A DNA stretch of 64,000 nt, taken from NCBI RefSeq assembly GCF_000520555.1, contig NZ_KI914899.1, positions 1 through 64,000 on the forward strand, read 5' to 3'. The notes beneath the pieces are model-generated. The model made no database searches and was not told the origin of the DNA. It was given only the letters and a program-made list of their open reading frames with translations. A program made the translations under genes and the position numbers. Positions 56,197-64,000 of the stretch are shown one piece after another (the first letter of the stretch is position 1; the number at the start of each line of letters is the position of its first letter). The stretch comes from Arthrobacter sp. Br18. GTDB taxonomy: Bacteria; Actinomycetota; Actinomycetes; Actinomycetales; Micrococcaceae.

Positions 56197-57363
56197 TCAG
56201 GCGTCCCAGGCCTGCGGAATCTCCTTCCAGTAGGTCACCCTCCGCAGCGCCCACTCCACGGGACCCTGCGGGAAGTGGGAAAGCCACCAGCGGCTGAGCA
56301 GGAGCAGCACCGCAAAGACGACGACGACGAGGAGCACCACCAGGAGCGTCGGTACCCGATCCGTCAGCCGCAGCCCGTAACCCGTGAAGACCAGGGACAG
56401 AACGACCGACTGCGCCAGGTAATTGGTGAGGGCCATCCTTCCCGCGGGCTCGAGGAACTGCAGGATTATCCTGCCGGATCGCGCCCGGAAGGCCAGGAGC
56501 AGGGCCGCGGCGTAGCTGACGGTCAGCAGGGGTGAGGTAGCAACGGAGATCGCGGTCGCCAGCGTGGTCGAGGTGTCGCCGTCGGAGTAGTGAATGAGAT
56601 AGGCCTGTACGGTTGCCCCGGCCAGGCCCAGCGGCAAGCAGGCGAGGATTGTTCCTCGAAGAACCCGCCCTGGGATGCCCCGTTCGAGAAGGCGTGCCTT
56701 TCCTGCCGCGAGCCCGGCGTACAGCGCTGCCAGAGCCAACGGCCCCTGGAAGAACAGTACTGAGGGGAGGATGCGCAGGTAGGTGTCGGCATTGTCCTGC
56801 AGGGCCGCCGCGGGCGTCGTCGCCGGTGTTCCCACCCCCGGAATGGCCCGGAATTCCGGGGACGCCGGGTCCGCCAGGGAGGTAAGGATCATCCCCAGGG
56901 TCGCGAGCAGGAACAGCAGCGCGAAGGCAGCGGTGAGGATGATGCCCGCCGCCAGGGCCGTCCGCGGCACGGCGGCCCTGGTGGCGAGCAGGATGCATCC
57001 GAGCACGGCGTAGGTCAGGAGGATGTCGCCGTAGAACAGGAAGAGCCCGTGCAGGATCCCGAGAACCGCCAGGAATCCCAGCCTCCGCAGGGTGCGGGGA
57101 ACCACCGGCGCCGGAGAATCGGCGGCGGAGGCCCATTGGAGGACGAAGCTGTAGCCGAAAAGGAACGAGAACAGCAGGTAGAACTTCGCCTCGAACAGCA
57201 GGGTGACCAGGAAGCGCACCAGGGTGTCCGGTTCCTCCAGCGTGGGGCTGGTCGAACCGGAGAGCGCCCACGGGTCCGCGAAATACCAGACATTGACCAT
57301 CAGGATCCCCAGAAGTGCGAAGGATCTCAGCGCATCCAATTCCCGGATCCGAAGGTTCGCCAT
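56197..57363 (-). CDS. DUF418 domain-containing membrane protein
   Basis: A 388-residue polytopic protein with about 9-10 helices. It starts with the family-typical RIRELDALRSFALLGILMVN. The C-terminal DUF418 region has AGRMALTNYLAQSVV, GYGLRLTD and WWLSHFPQGPVEWALRRVTY. The family is related to acyltransferase-3-type membrane proteins and is of unknown role. The ATG at 57363 was chosen because the first helix fits there; 35 further codons upstream are improbable. Confidence 0.88.
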   Translation of the reverse strand: MANLRIRELDALRSFALLGILMVNVWYFADPWALSGSTSPTLEEPDTLVRFLVTLLFEAKFYLLFSFLFGYSFVLQWASAADSPAPVVPRTLRRLGFLAVLGILHGLFLFYGDILLTYAVLGCILLATRAAVPRTALAAGIILTAAFALLFLLATLGMILTSLADPASPEFRAIPGVGTPATTPAAALQDNADTYLRILPSVLFFQGPLALAALYAGLAAGKARLLERGIPGRVLRGTILACLPLGLAGATVQAYLIHYSDGDTSTTLATAISVATSPLLTVSYAAALLLAFRARSGRIILQFLEPAGRMALTNYLAQSVVLSLVFTGYGLRLTDRVPTLLVVLLVVVVFAVLLLLSRWWLSHFPQGPVEWALRRVTYWKEIPQAWDA

Positions 57364-57555
57364 GATCGAATCGCCTCCGAATCCCGGTGTCCGGGAAAAA
57401 AATCCAACAATTCTTCGCGGATTACTGTACGAATGGTTCTCCCCTACGGTAGCTTTACTACATGCCATTGGGCATTCCCAACCGAAGGATCACCTGACGG
57501 AGGGATGCACGGCATCGCAGCTATCAGCGCACGACAGGAACAGGAGGTAGGGATT
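57364..57555. promoter_or_regulatory. Divergent region upstream of the DUF418 gene and the small ORFs
   Basis: These 192 bases hold the promoter for the DUF418 gene on the minus strand and possibly one for the 22-residue ORF on the plus strand. The part at 57400-57470 is AT-richer than its surroundings. No further gene is seen. Confidence 0.4.
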
Positions 57556-57624
57556 GTGAATACAACAGCGAGCGGCATCTTGACCCTCGGCACCGGCCCC
57601 GCCTTCATTCTCCGCCTGTCCTGA
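57556..57624 (+). CDS. Putative 22-residue peptide ORF with strong ribosome binding site
   Basis: A GTG at 57556 follows AGGAGG with eight bases between. The frame gives MNTTASGILTLGTGPAFIL and three more residues, then TGA. The product is hydrophobic and begins with a Thr/Ser-rich stretch. It might be a leader peptide or a small membrane peptide. Nothing in the sequence identifies a family. Confidence 0.35.
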   Translation: MNTTASGILTLGTGPAFILRLS

Positions 57625-57765
57625 GGATTGCGCCCGCCGGCTCACCGTCGGCCTCTTCCCGGCACGGCATTCCAGGGTTCAGCCCCTGTGGACGGCCGTC
57701 GTTTCCTCGAACCTTCTGGTAATTCACCAGTTCCTGGTCCGTTAATTCCTTTTTGAAAGACGATC

Positions 57766-58056
57766 ATGCCCGATTCCCAGCTTTCCCCTGCCCAATTGCA
57801 GCAGGAGGTTCCGACAAACGGTGAATTTCTCATGTCGGGTTCACTCACAGCCGCCCCGTCCGCGCCGGTGTCACCCCAGGACGGCGGAGGTACGCCGATG
57901 CCCGGATTCCACCATCGGAAGGAGGTGCAGCTCATCCTGCGAAAATGGAGGGACAGTCTGTCCTTCCGGGACCGGATCCGCATCCAGCGCGTCGGCAGCG
58001 CGCGGGACAGTGTCCAGCGCTTCGTCCTCCCGCAGTACGCCCTGTACATCAAGTAG
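57766..58056 (+). CDS. Hypothetical protein upstream of mshA
   Basis: A 96-residue frame ending in TAG. The N-terminal half is Pro/Ser/Gln-rich, and the C-terminal half is basic with a helix-like pattern (KEVQLILRKWRDSLSFRDR, then IQRVGSARDSVQRFVLPQYA). I do not recognise the family. The ATG at 57766 has only a weak GAAAG site; an internal ATG at 57832 is an alternative. A strong hairpin follows the stop, which supports a separate transcript. Confidence 0.5.
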   Translation: MPDSQLSPAQLQQEVPTNGEFLMSGSLTAAPSAPVSPQDGGGTPMPGFHHRKEVQLILRKWRDSLSFRDRIRIQRVGSARDSVQRFVLPQYALYIK

Positions 58057-58061
58057 GGTCG

Positions 58062-58105
58062 GCGGCATTCCTGCGGGGACGGCTGCTCCCGCTCCGGAAT
58101 GCCGC
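58062..58105 (+). terminator. Hairpin between the 96-residue ORF and mshA
   Basis: GCGGCATTCC (58062-58071) pairs exactly with GGAATGCCGC (58096-58105), and an inner GCGGGG/TCCCGC stem (58073-58078, 58087-58092) sits inside. There is no U-tract, so it may end the upstream transcript with Rho or act as an mshA leader structure. Confidence 0.65.
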
Positions 58106-58173
58106 TCGGCGCCAGTGCGTTATAGGCTCAGAAGCGGTTCTCCCCGTACCACGAGCACGAGTTCCCGGAAGGA

Positions 58174-59427
58174 GTGGGCGTGCCCCCCGTCAAACGCGTG
58201 GCCATGCTGTCGCTCCATACCTCTCCTCTGGAGCAGCCGGGAGCGGGGGACGCCGGTGGAATGAACGTCTACGTCCGGTCCACCGCGCTCGAGCTGGCCA
58301 AGGTCGGCATCGAGGTGGAGATCTTCACCCGGGAAACCGGTGACGGTCTGTCCCGACACGAAGAACTCGGCGACGGCGTCGTCGTGCACCACCTCACGGC
58401 CGGCCCCCGCGGGAAACTGCCCAAGGAAGCGTTGCCGGAACTTTCGGACACCTTCGCTGAGGCGATTGCCGAGGTGACCGACCTCCTGGCCGACGGCCAC
58501 TACGATGTGCTGCACTCCCACTACTGGGTGTCGGGGATCGTCGGGTTGAAAGTGAGCCGCAACCTCGATATCCCGTTGGTGCATTCGATGCACACCATGG
58601 CCAAGGTCAAGAATCTCCGGATGAAGAACCTGACCTCGCCCGAGCCGTCCGACCGCATCGTCGGTGAGCAGTTGCTGGCTCGGGAAGCGGCACGCATCAT
58701 CGCCAATACCAGCACCGAGGCGTCCGAGCTCACCTCGCTCTATGGGGCGGCGCGGGAGCGGGTGGACGTCGTGGCGCCAGGCGTCGATCTGTCCACCTTC
58801 CATCCGGGGTCCCGGGAGCGGTCGCGCTCCCTCCTCGATTTCCCGACCGAGGTGTTCCATGTCGTCTTCGCGGGCCGCATCCAGAAGCTGAAGGGACCCC
58901 AGGTGCTGGTGGCGGCCGTACGGGAGCTGAAGGCACGACGGCCGGAGATTCCCCTCCTGGTGAGCATCCTCGGGTCGGGCAGCGGCTCCGAAGCCCTGAA
59001 GCTGCAGCCGATGATCGACGATGCCGGGCTCCACGGGAGTGTCCGGCTCTATCCGCCCGTTCAGGCGGCCCAACTCGCGCACTGGTTCCGCGCAGCCGAC
59101 GTGGTGGCGATGCCGTCCTACAGTGAATCGTTCGGACTGGTAGCCCTTGAAGCCCAGGCCTGCGGCACCCCGGTTCTGGCGGCGAATGTCGGAGGACTGC
59201 CGAAGGCGATCAGCGACGGACGGACGGGCCTGCTGGTCGACGGGCACTCGCCTGCAGCCTGGGCGGCAGCGCTGGAGAAGCTCCACGATGACCGGACACT
59301 GAGGGAGAGCCTCGGCCGCGGAGCAGCCACCCATGCCCTGGCTTTCGGCTGGCAACGCACGGCCCTCCTGACCGCGCAATGCTACCGCACCGCGGTCGAG
59401 CAGCTGAAAGCGGCCGCGGCGCTCTGA
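58174..59427 (+). CDS. mshA: D-inositol-3-phosphate glycosyltransferase MshA
   Basis: A 417-residue GT4 glycosyltransferase. It joins GlcNAc from UDP-GlcNAc to 1L-myo-inositol 1-phosphate, the first step of mycothiol synthesis. Visible marks are VAMLSLHTSPLEQPGAGDAG, the GGMNVYVRSTALELA motif, HSHYWVSG, the FAGRIQKLKGPQVL stretch and the C-terminal PSYSESFGLVALEAQACGTP nucleotide-sugar site. The GTG start at 58174 gives a normal N-terminus. The substrate is made by Ino1, whose gene lies 3 kb downstream. Confidence 0.94.
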   Translation: MGVPPVKRVAMLSLHTSPLEQPGAGDAGGMNVYVRSTALELAKVGIEVEIFTRETGDGLSRHEELGDGVVVHHLTAGPRGKLPKEALPELSDTFAEAIAEVTDLLADGHYDVLHSHYWVSGIVGLKVSRNLDIPLVHSMHTMAKVKNLRMKNLTSPEPSDRIVGEQLLAREAARIIANTSTEASELTSLYGAARERVDVVAPGVDLSTFHPGSRERSRSLLDFPTEVFHVVFAGRIQKLKGPQVLVAAVRELKARRPEIPLLVSILGSGSGSEALKLQPMIDDAGLHGSVRLYPPVQAAQLAHWFRAADVVAMPSYSESFGLVALEAQACGTPVLAANVGGLPKAISDGRTGLLVDGHSPAAWAAALEKLHDDRTLRESLGRGAATHALAFGWQRTALLTAQCYRTAVEQLKAAAAL

Positions 59428-59463
59428 CGTCCCCGGTCCCCGGCTCCCGCCTAGAATTGGAGC

Positions 59464-60270
59464 GTGAACCCCACTGAGCTAGCCCGATACCTTGACGCCG
59501 CACGCATTACCGGAAACGTCGCGACGCCGCGGCAGGACAACCTGCGCCACATCCAGTTGTTCCTCGACGGGAATGAACACCTGGAGTTCGGAGTACGTAC
59601 CACCCGGAACTGGACCTACGACGAGGTGTTCACCCTGATGCAGGAGAGGGTTGGTATCAGCGCCGACCGCTCGCTCGAATCAGGACAGGACACGATCGAC
59701 GCCGCCAAGTGCATCGCTGCACTGGACCGTTTCGCGGACCGTTTCGGATCAGCAGTGCGCGCGCGCCGGCGGATCCTGTTTGCAACGGGCCATCCAGCCG
59801 GGCTGCTGCCGGTGCACGCCGCGCTGGCGCAGGCGGCGCGGGATGCCGGTGCCACGATCGTGGAAGTGCCTGAGGGCAACCGTTTCCGCTCAGGAGACAT
59901 CCGCCAGCTTTTCGGAGTGCTGATGTGGCACCAGCACGGCAACCTCATGCACACCCATTCCCCCGAGCCGATGGAACTGAGTCTGGCGTTTCTGCGGGAC
60001 CGCGGACTTGCAGCACCTGAGCTGGTGGTCGCTGACCACGGCTGGGCAGGCTACGCGGCAAGTGAGGGCTTCGCGGCACTCGGCTTCGCGGACTGCAATG
60101 ATCCGGGCCTGTTCGTTTCGGAAGCTGAAGGGCAGCTGGAGGTCGCGGTTCCCCTCGACGACAACGTATGCTCCGGCCTTTATATACCAATCATCGAATA
60201 TATTCTGGAGCGAGCCGATGTGGCCAAGCCATCCCTCGGGTCGGCGCAACCCGCTGGTAGGTTGGCCTGA
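59464..60270 (+). CDS. Putative phosphatase (actinobacterial His-rich family), candidate MshA2
   Basis: A 268-residue protein starting at GTG 36 bases after mshA. It has [13 protein letters not shown], then [19 protein letters not shown] and [11 protein letters not shown], and [10 protein letters not shown] near the end. The cluster of His and Asp residues suggests a metal-dependent phosphatase, and I recall relatives annotated simply as phosphatase. Mycothiol synthesis needs dephosphorylation of 3-phospho-GlcNAc-inositol after MshA. The position right behind mshA makes this a candidate for that activity, which is my inference. The stop overlaps the fhs start by one base. Confidence 0.7.
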   Translation: MNPTELARYLDAARITGNVATPRQDNLRHIQLFLDGNEHLEFGVRTTRNWTYDEVFTLMQERVGISADRSLESGQDTIDAAKCIAALDRFADRFGSAVRARRRILFATGHPAGLLPVHAALAQAARDAGATIVEVPEGNRFRSGDIRQLFGVLMWHQHGNLMHTHSPEPMELSLAFLRDRGLAAPELVVADHGWAGYAASEGFAALGFADCNDPGLFVSEAEGQLEVAVPLDDNVCSGLYIPIIEYILERADVAKPSLGSAQPAGRLA

Positions 60271-61940
60271 TGAGCGACCTGGAGATTGCGCGTAACGCCC
60301 TGATTCGCCCCATCGAGGACATCGCGGATGCCGCGGGTATTCCGCCCGAGGCACTCGAACACTACGGCAAGTACAAGGCCAAGGTGGACTCGGCAGGCCT
60401 GCGGCCGCCCGGATCGAAGGCGTCGGGACAGGTTGTGCTGGTGACGGCGATGAGCCCCACACCGGCGGGCGAGGGAAAGTCGACCTGCACGGTGGGGCTG
60501 GCCGATTCGCTTGCCCGGGCGGGCAAGCGGGTGATGATCGCCCTGCGCGAGCCGTCGCTGGGCCCTGTGTTCGGGATGAAGGGCGGGGCAACGGGCGGGG
60601 GCTACTCGCAGGTGCTGCCGATGGACGACATCAATCTCCACTTCACCGGGGACTTCCACGCCATCACCTCGGCGAACAACGCGCTGATGGCCCTGGTCGA
60701 CAACCACATCCACCAGGGCAACGCGCTCGGCATCGATCCCCGGCGAATCACCTTCAAGAGGGTGCTCGACGTGAATGACCGGGCCCTTCGGGAAGTGGTC
60801 ATCGGGCTGGGCGGCCCCGCCAACGGCATACCGCGCCAGGACGGGTTCGACATCACCGTGGCCTCCGAAGTCATGGCCGTCTTCTGTCTCGCCGAGGACC
60901 TGCCGGACCTCCGGGAGCGGCTGGGAGGAATGACCATCGGCTACACCTACGACCGCCAACCGGTCACAGTGGGACAACTCGGTGTAGAGGGAGCATTGAC
61001 GCTGCTGCTCAAGGACGCCATCAAGCCGAACCTCGTCCAGACCATCGCCGGAACTCCCGCCCTCGTCCACGGCGGACCCTTCGCGAACATCGCCCACGGC
61101 TGCAACTCCGTCATCGCCACGAAGACGGCGCGCCGGCTTGCGGACATCGTCGTGACCGAGGCCGGCTTCGGCGCGGACCTCGGCGCCGAGAAATTCATGG
61201 ACATCAAGGCGCGGGCGGCCGACGTGGCACCCTCCGCCGTCGTCGTCGTCGCGACCATCCGCGCCATCAAGATGCACGGCGGCGTCGCGAAAAGTGATCT
61301 CGCGAGGCCCGATCCCGATGCGCTGCACGACGGCACAGCCAACCTGCTGCGGCACGTGCGGAATGTGGAGAAGTTCGGTATCCGGCCGGTGGTGGCGATC
61401 AACCGCTTCGCGACGGACACGAAAGAGGAGCTGGACTGGTTGCTGCACTGGTGCGCCGGCGAGGGAATCGACGCGGCGGTGGCCGACGTCTGGGGCAGGG
61501 GTGGGGGCGGGCCCGGCGGAGACGACCTCGCCGCCGCGGTGCTGCGTGCGCTGGAACGCGAGGTCGAGTTCACCCACCTCTATCCGCTCGAGCTTCCCGT
61601 GGAGGAGAAGATCCGGGTCATCGCCCAGGAGATCTACGGAGCCGACGGCGTCGAGCTCTCGTCGCAGGCTCTACGGCGCCTCGGCGAACTGACCGCGAAC
61701 GGGTGGGGGCACCTGCCGGTGTGCATGGCCAAGACCCAGTACTCCTTCTCCGACGACCCCGCGCTCCTCGGGGCCCCGAAGGGCTTCACCCTCCACGTGA
61801 GGGACCTGATTCCCAAGACGGGAGCGGGCTTCATCGTCGCCCTGACAGGGGCAGTGATGACCATGCCGGGGCTGCCGAAGGAGCCCGCTGCCGGAAAGAT
61901 GGACGTGGACGCCGACGGCAACACGGTGGGGCTGTCGTAA
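60270..61940 (+). CDS. fhs: Formate--tetrahydrofolate ligase
   Basis: A 556-residue enzyme that makes 10-formyl-THF from formate, THF and ATP. The P-loop is [20 protein letters not shown], followed by [20 protein letters not shown] and [15 protein letters not shown]. The C-terminal [10 protein letters not shown] and [16 protein letters not shown] motifs are intact. The ATG overlaps the upstream stop. It supplies one-carbon units for purine synthesis. Confidence 0.97.
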   Translation: MSDLEIARNALIRPIEDIADAAGIPPEALEHYGKYKAKVDSAGLRPPGSKASGQVVLVTAMSPTPAGEGKSTCTVGLADSLARAGKRVMIALREPSLGPVFGMKGGATGGGYSQVLPMDDINLHFTGDFHAITSANNALMALVDNHIHQGNALGIDPRRITFKRVLDVNDRALREVVIGLGGPANGIPRQDGFDITVASEVMAVFCLAEDLPDLRERLGGMTIGYTYDRQPVTVGQLGVEGALTLLLKDAIKPNLVQTIAGTPALVHGGPFANIAHGCNSVIATKTARRLADIVVTEAGFGADLGAEKFMDIKARAADVAPSAVVVVATIRAIKMHGGVAKSDLARPDPDALHDGTANLLRHVRNVEKFGIRPVVAINRFATDTKEELDWLLHWCAGEGIDAAVADVWGRGGGGPGGDDLAAAVLRALEREVEFTHLYPLELPVEEKIRVIAQEIYGADGVELSSQALRRLGELTANGWGHLPVCMAKTQYSFSDDPALLGAPKGFTLHVRDLIPKTGAGFIVALTGAVMTMPGLPKEPAAGKMDVDADGNTVGLS

Positions 61941-61946
61941 CGGCCG

Positions 61947-61976
61947 GGGGGCGCTTATCCACAGGAAAGCGCCCCC
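61947..61976. terminator. fhs-end hairpin with DnaA box in the loop
   Basis: GGGGGCGCTT (61947-61956) pairs with AAGCGCCCCC (61967-61976) around ATCCACAGGA. The perfect DnaA box TTATCCACA at 61955-61963 runs from the stem into the loop. It is seven bases past the fhs stop, and no U-tract follows. Confidence 0.7.
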
Positions 61977-61996
61977 GTGCAGGTGTTGTCAACAGG

Positions 61997-62005
61997 TTGT
62001 CCACA
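61997..62005. promoter_or_regulatory. DnaA-box-like site between fhs and ino1
   Basis: TTGTCCACA, a good DnaA box variant, lies 34 bases after the perfect box at 61955-61963 and in the same orientation, in the gap between fhs and the end of ino1. Confidence 0.6.
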
Positions 62006-62041
62006 GCTCCGGCACAATGGCCGGTCCGGAACGCGTGCGGC

Positions 62042-63118
62042 TTATTCGCCGCGGATGAACGCCTCGACCTTTTCGTGGGCGATGTCGTCAGCGAACTGCT
62101 GGGGCGGTGACTTCATGAAGTAGCTCGACGCGGAGAGGATCGGGCCTCCGATTCCGCGGTCCAGCGCAATCTTGGCCGCCCGGATGGCGTCGATGATGAC
62201 ACCCGCGGAGTTGGGGGAGTCCCAGACCTCGAGCTTGTACTCCAGCGACACGGGGGCGTCGCCGAAGTTGCGTCCCTCGAGGCGCACGAACGCCCATTTG
62301 CGGTCATCGAGCCAGGCGACGTAGTCGGACGGCCCGATGTGCACATCGTCGGCGTGCAGCTCGGCCTTCACGTTGGAGGTGACGGCCTGCGTCTTCGAGA
62401 TCTTCTTCGACTCGAGGCGGTCGCGCTCCAGCATGTTCTTGAAGTCCATGTTGCCGCCGACATTGAGCTGGTAGGTGCGGTCGAGTGTCACGCCGCGGTC
62501 CTCGAAGAGCTTGGCCATGACACGGTGCGTGATGGTGGCCCCGATCTGACTCTTGATGTCATCACCGATGATCGGCACGCCGGCTGCGGTGAACTTGTCC
62601 GCCCACTCCTTGGTTCCGGCGATGAAGACGGGAAGTGCGTTGACGAACGCGACTCCCGCATCGATTGCACACTGGGCGTAGTACTTCGCGGCGTGTTCCG
62701 AACCGACCGGCAGGTAGCAGACCAGGACGTCCGCCCGGGTGGCCCTGAGCTGTCCGACGATGTCCACGGCTTCCTCGTCGGATTCGACGATGGTTTCGCG
62801 GTAGTACTTTCCGAGTCCGTCGAGCGTGTGGCCGCGCTGCACGATGACGCCGGTGGGCGGGACATCGGCGATCTTGATGGTGTTGTTCTCGCTGGCGCCG
62901 ATCGCTTCGGCGAGATCGTGGCCCACCTTCTTGCCGTCGACGTCGAAGGCTGCGACGAACTCCACATCGCTCACATGGTATTTGCCGAACTGGACGTGCA
63001 TCAGGCCCGGAACAGTGCCCGAAGGGTCAGCATCCCGGTAGTAGTGCACGCCCTGGACAAGCGACGCCGCACAGTTGCCGACTCCGATGATTGCTACCCG
63101 GATGGGGTTGTTTCCCAC
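62042..63118 (-). CDS. ino1: Inositol-3-phosphate synthase
   Basis: A 358-residue NAD-dependent enzyme that turns glucose 6-phosphate into 1L-myo-inositol 1-phosphate. Marks are [67 protein letters not shown], and [13 protein letters not shown] followed by [13 protein letters not shown]. The product feeds MshA and phosphatidylinositol synthesis. The GTG at 63118 has GAGGAG upstream. It corresponds to Rv0046c. Confidence 0.96.
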   Translation of the reverse strand: MGNNPIRVAIIGVGNCAASLVQGVHYYRDADPSGTVPGLMHVQFGKYHVSDVEFVAAFDVDGKKVGHDLAEAIGASENNTIKIADVPPTGVIVQRGHTLDGLGKYYRETIVESDEEAVDIVGQLRATRADVLVCYLPVGSEHAAKYYAQCAIDAGVAFVNALPVFIAGTKEWADKFTAAGVPIIGDDIKSQIGATITHRVMAKLFEDRGVTLDRTYQLNVGGNMDFKNMLERDRLESKKISKTQAVTSNVKAELHADDVHIGPSDYVAWLDDRKWAFVRLEGRNFGDAPVSLEYKLEVWDSPNSAGVIIDAIRAAKIALDRGIGGPILSASSYFMKSPPQQFADDIAHEKVEAFIRGE

Positions 63119-63252
63119 AGTTCTCCTCAAAAGCCAAGAAATTGATCTACCCCAGGTCGCCGTCGAGGCCGGGTAGAACGTCCAGTCTACGTGGATCGCA
63201 CCACCGACCGGAGAGACGGGTGCGCCGGCCAGGAGCCGATAGGCTCGGATCA

Positions 63253-64000
63253 TGACGTCGAAAGCCGGCCGGCGGGCGCCCTCCCGGATCAGCGTGCCCA
63301 CGCGCGCCGACCCCCTCCTGTCCCGCCTGGCCGAGGTTCTCGGCGGCCCGATGGGCCGCCACACGGCGCCGGGTCTCGTGGCACCGGGATTCTTCACGGT
63401 CCAGCGCGTGCTCCTCCTGCTGACGACGCTTGCTGCCCTTGCCGCGATCGCTGTGAAAACCCCCTGCCGGACCGGAGGCTGGACCACGCCCGAGCAGTTC
63501 TATCGGGCGTGCTACTCCGACTGGCCAGAGCTGTTCCGGAGCAGGAACCTCGGCGCCGGCAACTTCCCCTTTCTCTCCCTGGACGCGCCGTTCGAATATC
63601 CCGTGCTGCTGGGGGTTATCGCCGGGGTGACCGCTCTCCTGGTGGCCCCGGGTGAGGAGACGGGGCTCGGCAGCGGCGCCAGGACCCTGCAGTACTTCGA
63701 CATCAATGCCGTATTGATCGCCGGGGTCTGGATTCTCACGGTCCTCGCCACCATGCGCCTCGCCAACCGACGGCCGTGGGACGCAGCCATGGTGGCCGTG
63801 GCCCCCGTCATCATCGTTTCAGGCACCATCAACTGGGATCTGTGGGCAGTCCTCCTCTCAATCCTCGGAATGCTCGCCTTCGCACGCTCCCGACCGGTCG
63901 CCGCAGGAATCCTGCTCGGGCTGGGCACCGCCGTCAAGCTGTATCCCGTGCTGATCCTCGGAGCGATCATCCTCCTCGCGCTTCGATCCGGGCGCTTCCG
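63253..64000 (+). CDS. GT87-family membrane glycosyltransferase, 3' end outside window
   Basis: An ATG at 63253 opens a frame that runs off the window after 249 codons. A basic cytosolic start is followed by hydrophobic helices ([20 protein letters not shown], then [20 protein letters not shown]). The membrane segment with [20 protein letters not shown] and a [19 protein letters not shown] motif are typical of GT87 (DUF2029) polyprenol-phosphate-dependent transferases. The relative Rv0051 lies near ino1 in M. tuberculosis. It diverges from ino1. Confidence 0.85.

Overview
The window is high-GC actinobacterial DNA, most likely from the Micrococcaceae (Arthrobacter-like). This rests on recognised protein families and gene order, not on a database search. 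It spans the chromosome origin. The cell-wall/kinase block, gyrase, dnaA, ribosomal, parAB and thioredoxin genes follow the arrangement known from Mycobacterium and Arthrobacter. Mycothiol genes (mshA, ino1), crgA, a DLW-39 microprotein, DUF2630, DUF5997 and DUF3566 are all actinobacterial hallmarks. I see no insertion sequence, prophage or CRISPR array.

Layout: 0-6.5 kb is accessory: the end of a large Ig-repeat surface protein, a HAD hydrolase, DUF2630, tRNA-Val, an SDR oxidoreductase, an SRPBCC protein, Dps, and a pair made of a HTH-less LysR effector domain and DUF5997. 6.6-12.4 kb is a LexA-boxed mutagenesis operon (imuA'-imuB-dnaE2), closed by a terminator and tRNA-Leu. 12.9-22.5 kb is the growth and division signalling operon fhaA-fhaB-pstP-rodA-pbpA-pknA-pknB, with translationally coupled junctions. 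22.5-28.6 kb holds an orphan glutamine amidotransferase, crgA, a GAF-ANTAR regulator, a small acidic ORF, a DnaA-box cluster, a rhomboid protease, ppiA, an uncharacterised membrane protein and an EamA transporter.

28.7-41 kb is the origin: tRNA-Ala, DLW-39, tRNA-Ile, DUF3566, gyrA, gyrB, dciA, recF, gnd, dnaN, oriC and dnaA on the minus strand, then rpmH-rnpA-yidD-yidC-khpB-rsmG-parA-parB diverging on the plus strand. Six parS sites lie at 44.3-48.1 kb, three of them inside the parA and parB reading frames. A 1.46 kb stretch after parB has three parS sites and no recognisable gene. trxA, trxB, a degenerate kinase-like membrane protein, murJ and a NUDIX gene follow on the minus strand, then cca and a histidine phosphatase on plus, and a DUF418 membrane protein on minus.

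57.5-64 kb is a mycothiol and one-carbon block: small ORFs, mshA, a putative phosphatase, fhs, then ino1 on minus diverging from a truncated GT87 membrane glycosyltransferase. Ino1 makes the inositol phosphate that MshA uses. The phosphatase-like gene between mshA and fhs is a positional candidate for the dephosphorylation step (MshA2).

The items most worth a second look are the extra DnaA-box cluster at 24.94-25.13 kb, a DnaA box in the loop of the hairpin after fhs, the candidate MshA2 gene, the kinase-remnant partner of MurJ, the gene-free parS region, and the LysR-effector/DUF5997 pair.
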